From CAZGIF01 sp964526045 (GTDB lineage: Bacteria; Patescibacteriota; Gracilibacteria; Absconditabacterales; Absconditicoccaceae), in contig CAZGIF010000015.1 in assembly GCA_964526045.1 (NCBI GenBank), positions 1 through 7,448 on the forward strand: DNA of 7,448 bases, written 5' to 3'. The notes below the pieces were generated by a model. It did not search any database. It was not told the origin of the DNA and saw only the letters and a program-made list of their open reading frames with translations. The position numbers and the translations under genes are program-made. The stretch's first letter is position 1, and each line of letters begins with the position of its first letter. This document shows, piece after piece, positions 7,345-7,448 of the stretch.

Positions 7345-7448
7345 TTATTTAATCTTAATTCTTGTTATCGTTTCTCATGCATCTCAGATTCAGTACACTT
7401 TTATTTTGGTGTTGAGTGGCAAATCTTTATATCGCTTTGCAACATCTG
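7345..7448 (-). CDS. 3' end of a gene continuing past the right edge
   Basis: The last 33 codons of a minus-strand gene end in tandem TAA stops at 7345 and 7342. The other two minus-strand frames are closed by TAA within the first 50 bases. The residues (VAKRYKDLPLNTKIKVYGIG, then DAGETITRIKIK) look like real protein, and three UGA codons supply Gly in the YGIGDAGE stretch. Too little is present to name the product. Confidence 0.6.

Noticed and set aside
7345..7448. FtsZ, from the glycine-rich stretch KVYGIGDAGE
   Set aside because: The FtsZ IKVIGVGGAG motif is N-terminal, whereas this stretch lies about 15 residues before the stop codon. Too little sequence is present to support any name.

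Overview
This is an AT-rich bacterial chromosomal window that only makes sense if UGA is read as glycine (genetic code 25, with UAA and UAG as the only stops). With UGA as a stop every gene breaks into fragments. With UGA as Gly there are five long intact genes and one gene entering from the right edge, and UGA falls on conserved glycines (methyltransferase motif I, the loop glycine of ribosomal protein bL9). That code is established for Candidatus Absconditabacteria (SR1) and Gracilibacteria (BD1-5/GN02) in the candidate phyla radiation. The sequence does not let me choose between the two. All translations were done by hand.

Layout. Left end: rplI (bL9) on the minus strand (83-631). After a divergent intergenic region there is a plus-strand class I SAM-dependent methyltransferase (799-1590). 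It converges on an unrecognised, possibly membrane-anchored minus-strand protein gene (1594-2538); only 3 bp separate the two stop codons, and the terminator of the minus gene lies inside the last codons of the methyltransferase. A non-coding stretch of about 300 bp follows (2539-2845), with two minus-strand terminators and, between them, a candidate structured RNA with 5S-like elements. Then comes the largest gene (2846-5389, minus), a secreted mosaic protein of about 847 residues with fibre-like Gly/Val/Asn repeats, a DUF4215-type Cys-rich motif and further Cys clusters. A possible 46-codon ORF (5468-5608) precedes it. Next is an unrecognised secreted protein of 531 residues (5668-7263), and finally the last codons of a gene that continues past the right edge (7345-7448).

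No operon with an obvious shared pathway is visible. Most minus-strand genes are followed by their own intrinsic terminator, so they look mainly monocistronic. Three consecutive minus-strand genes encode proteins with signal-peptide-like or hydrophobic N-terminal parts. That suggests an envelope or cell-surface locus, which would fit the host-attached life style known for this group; this link is inference. I see no tRNA, CRISPR array, transposase or phage integration gene. None of the five long genes has a recognisable Shine-Dalgarno sequence.
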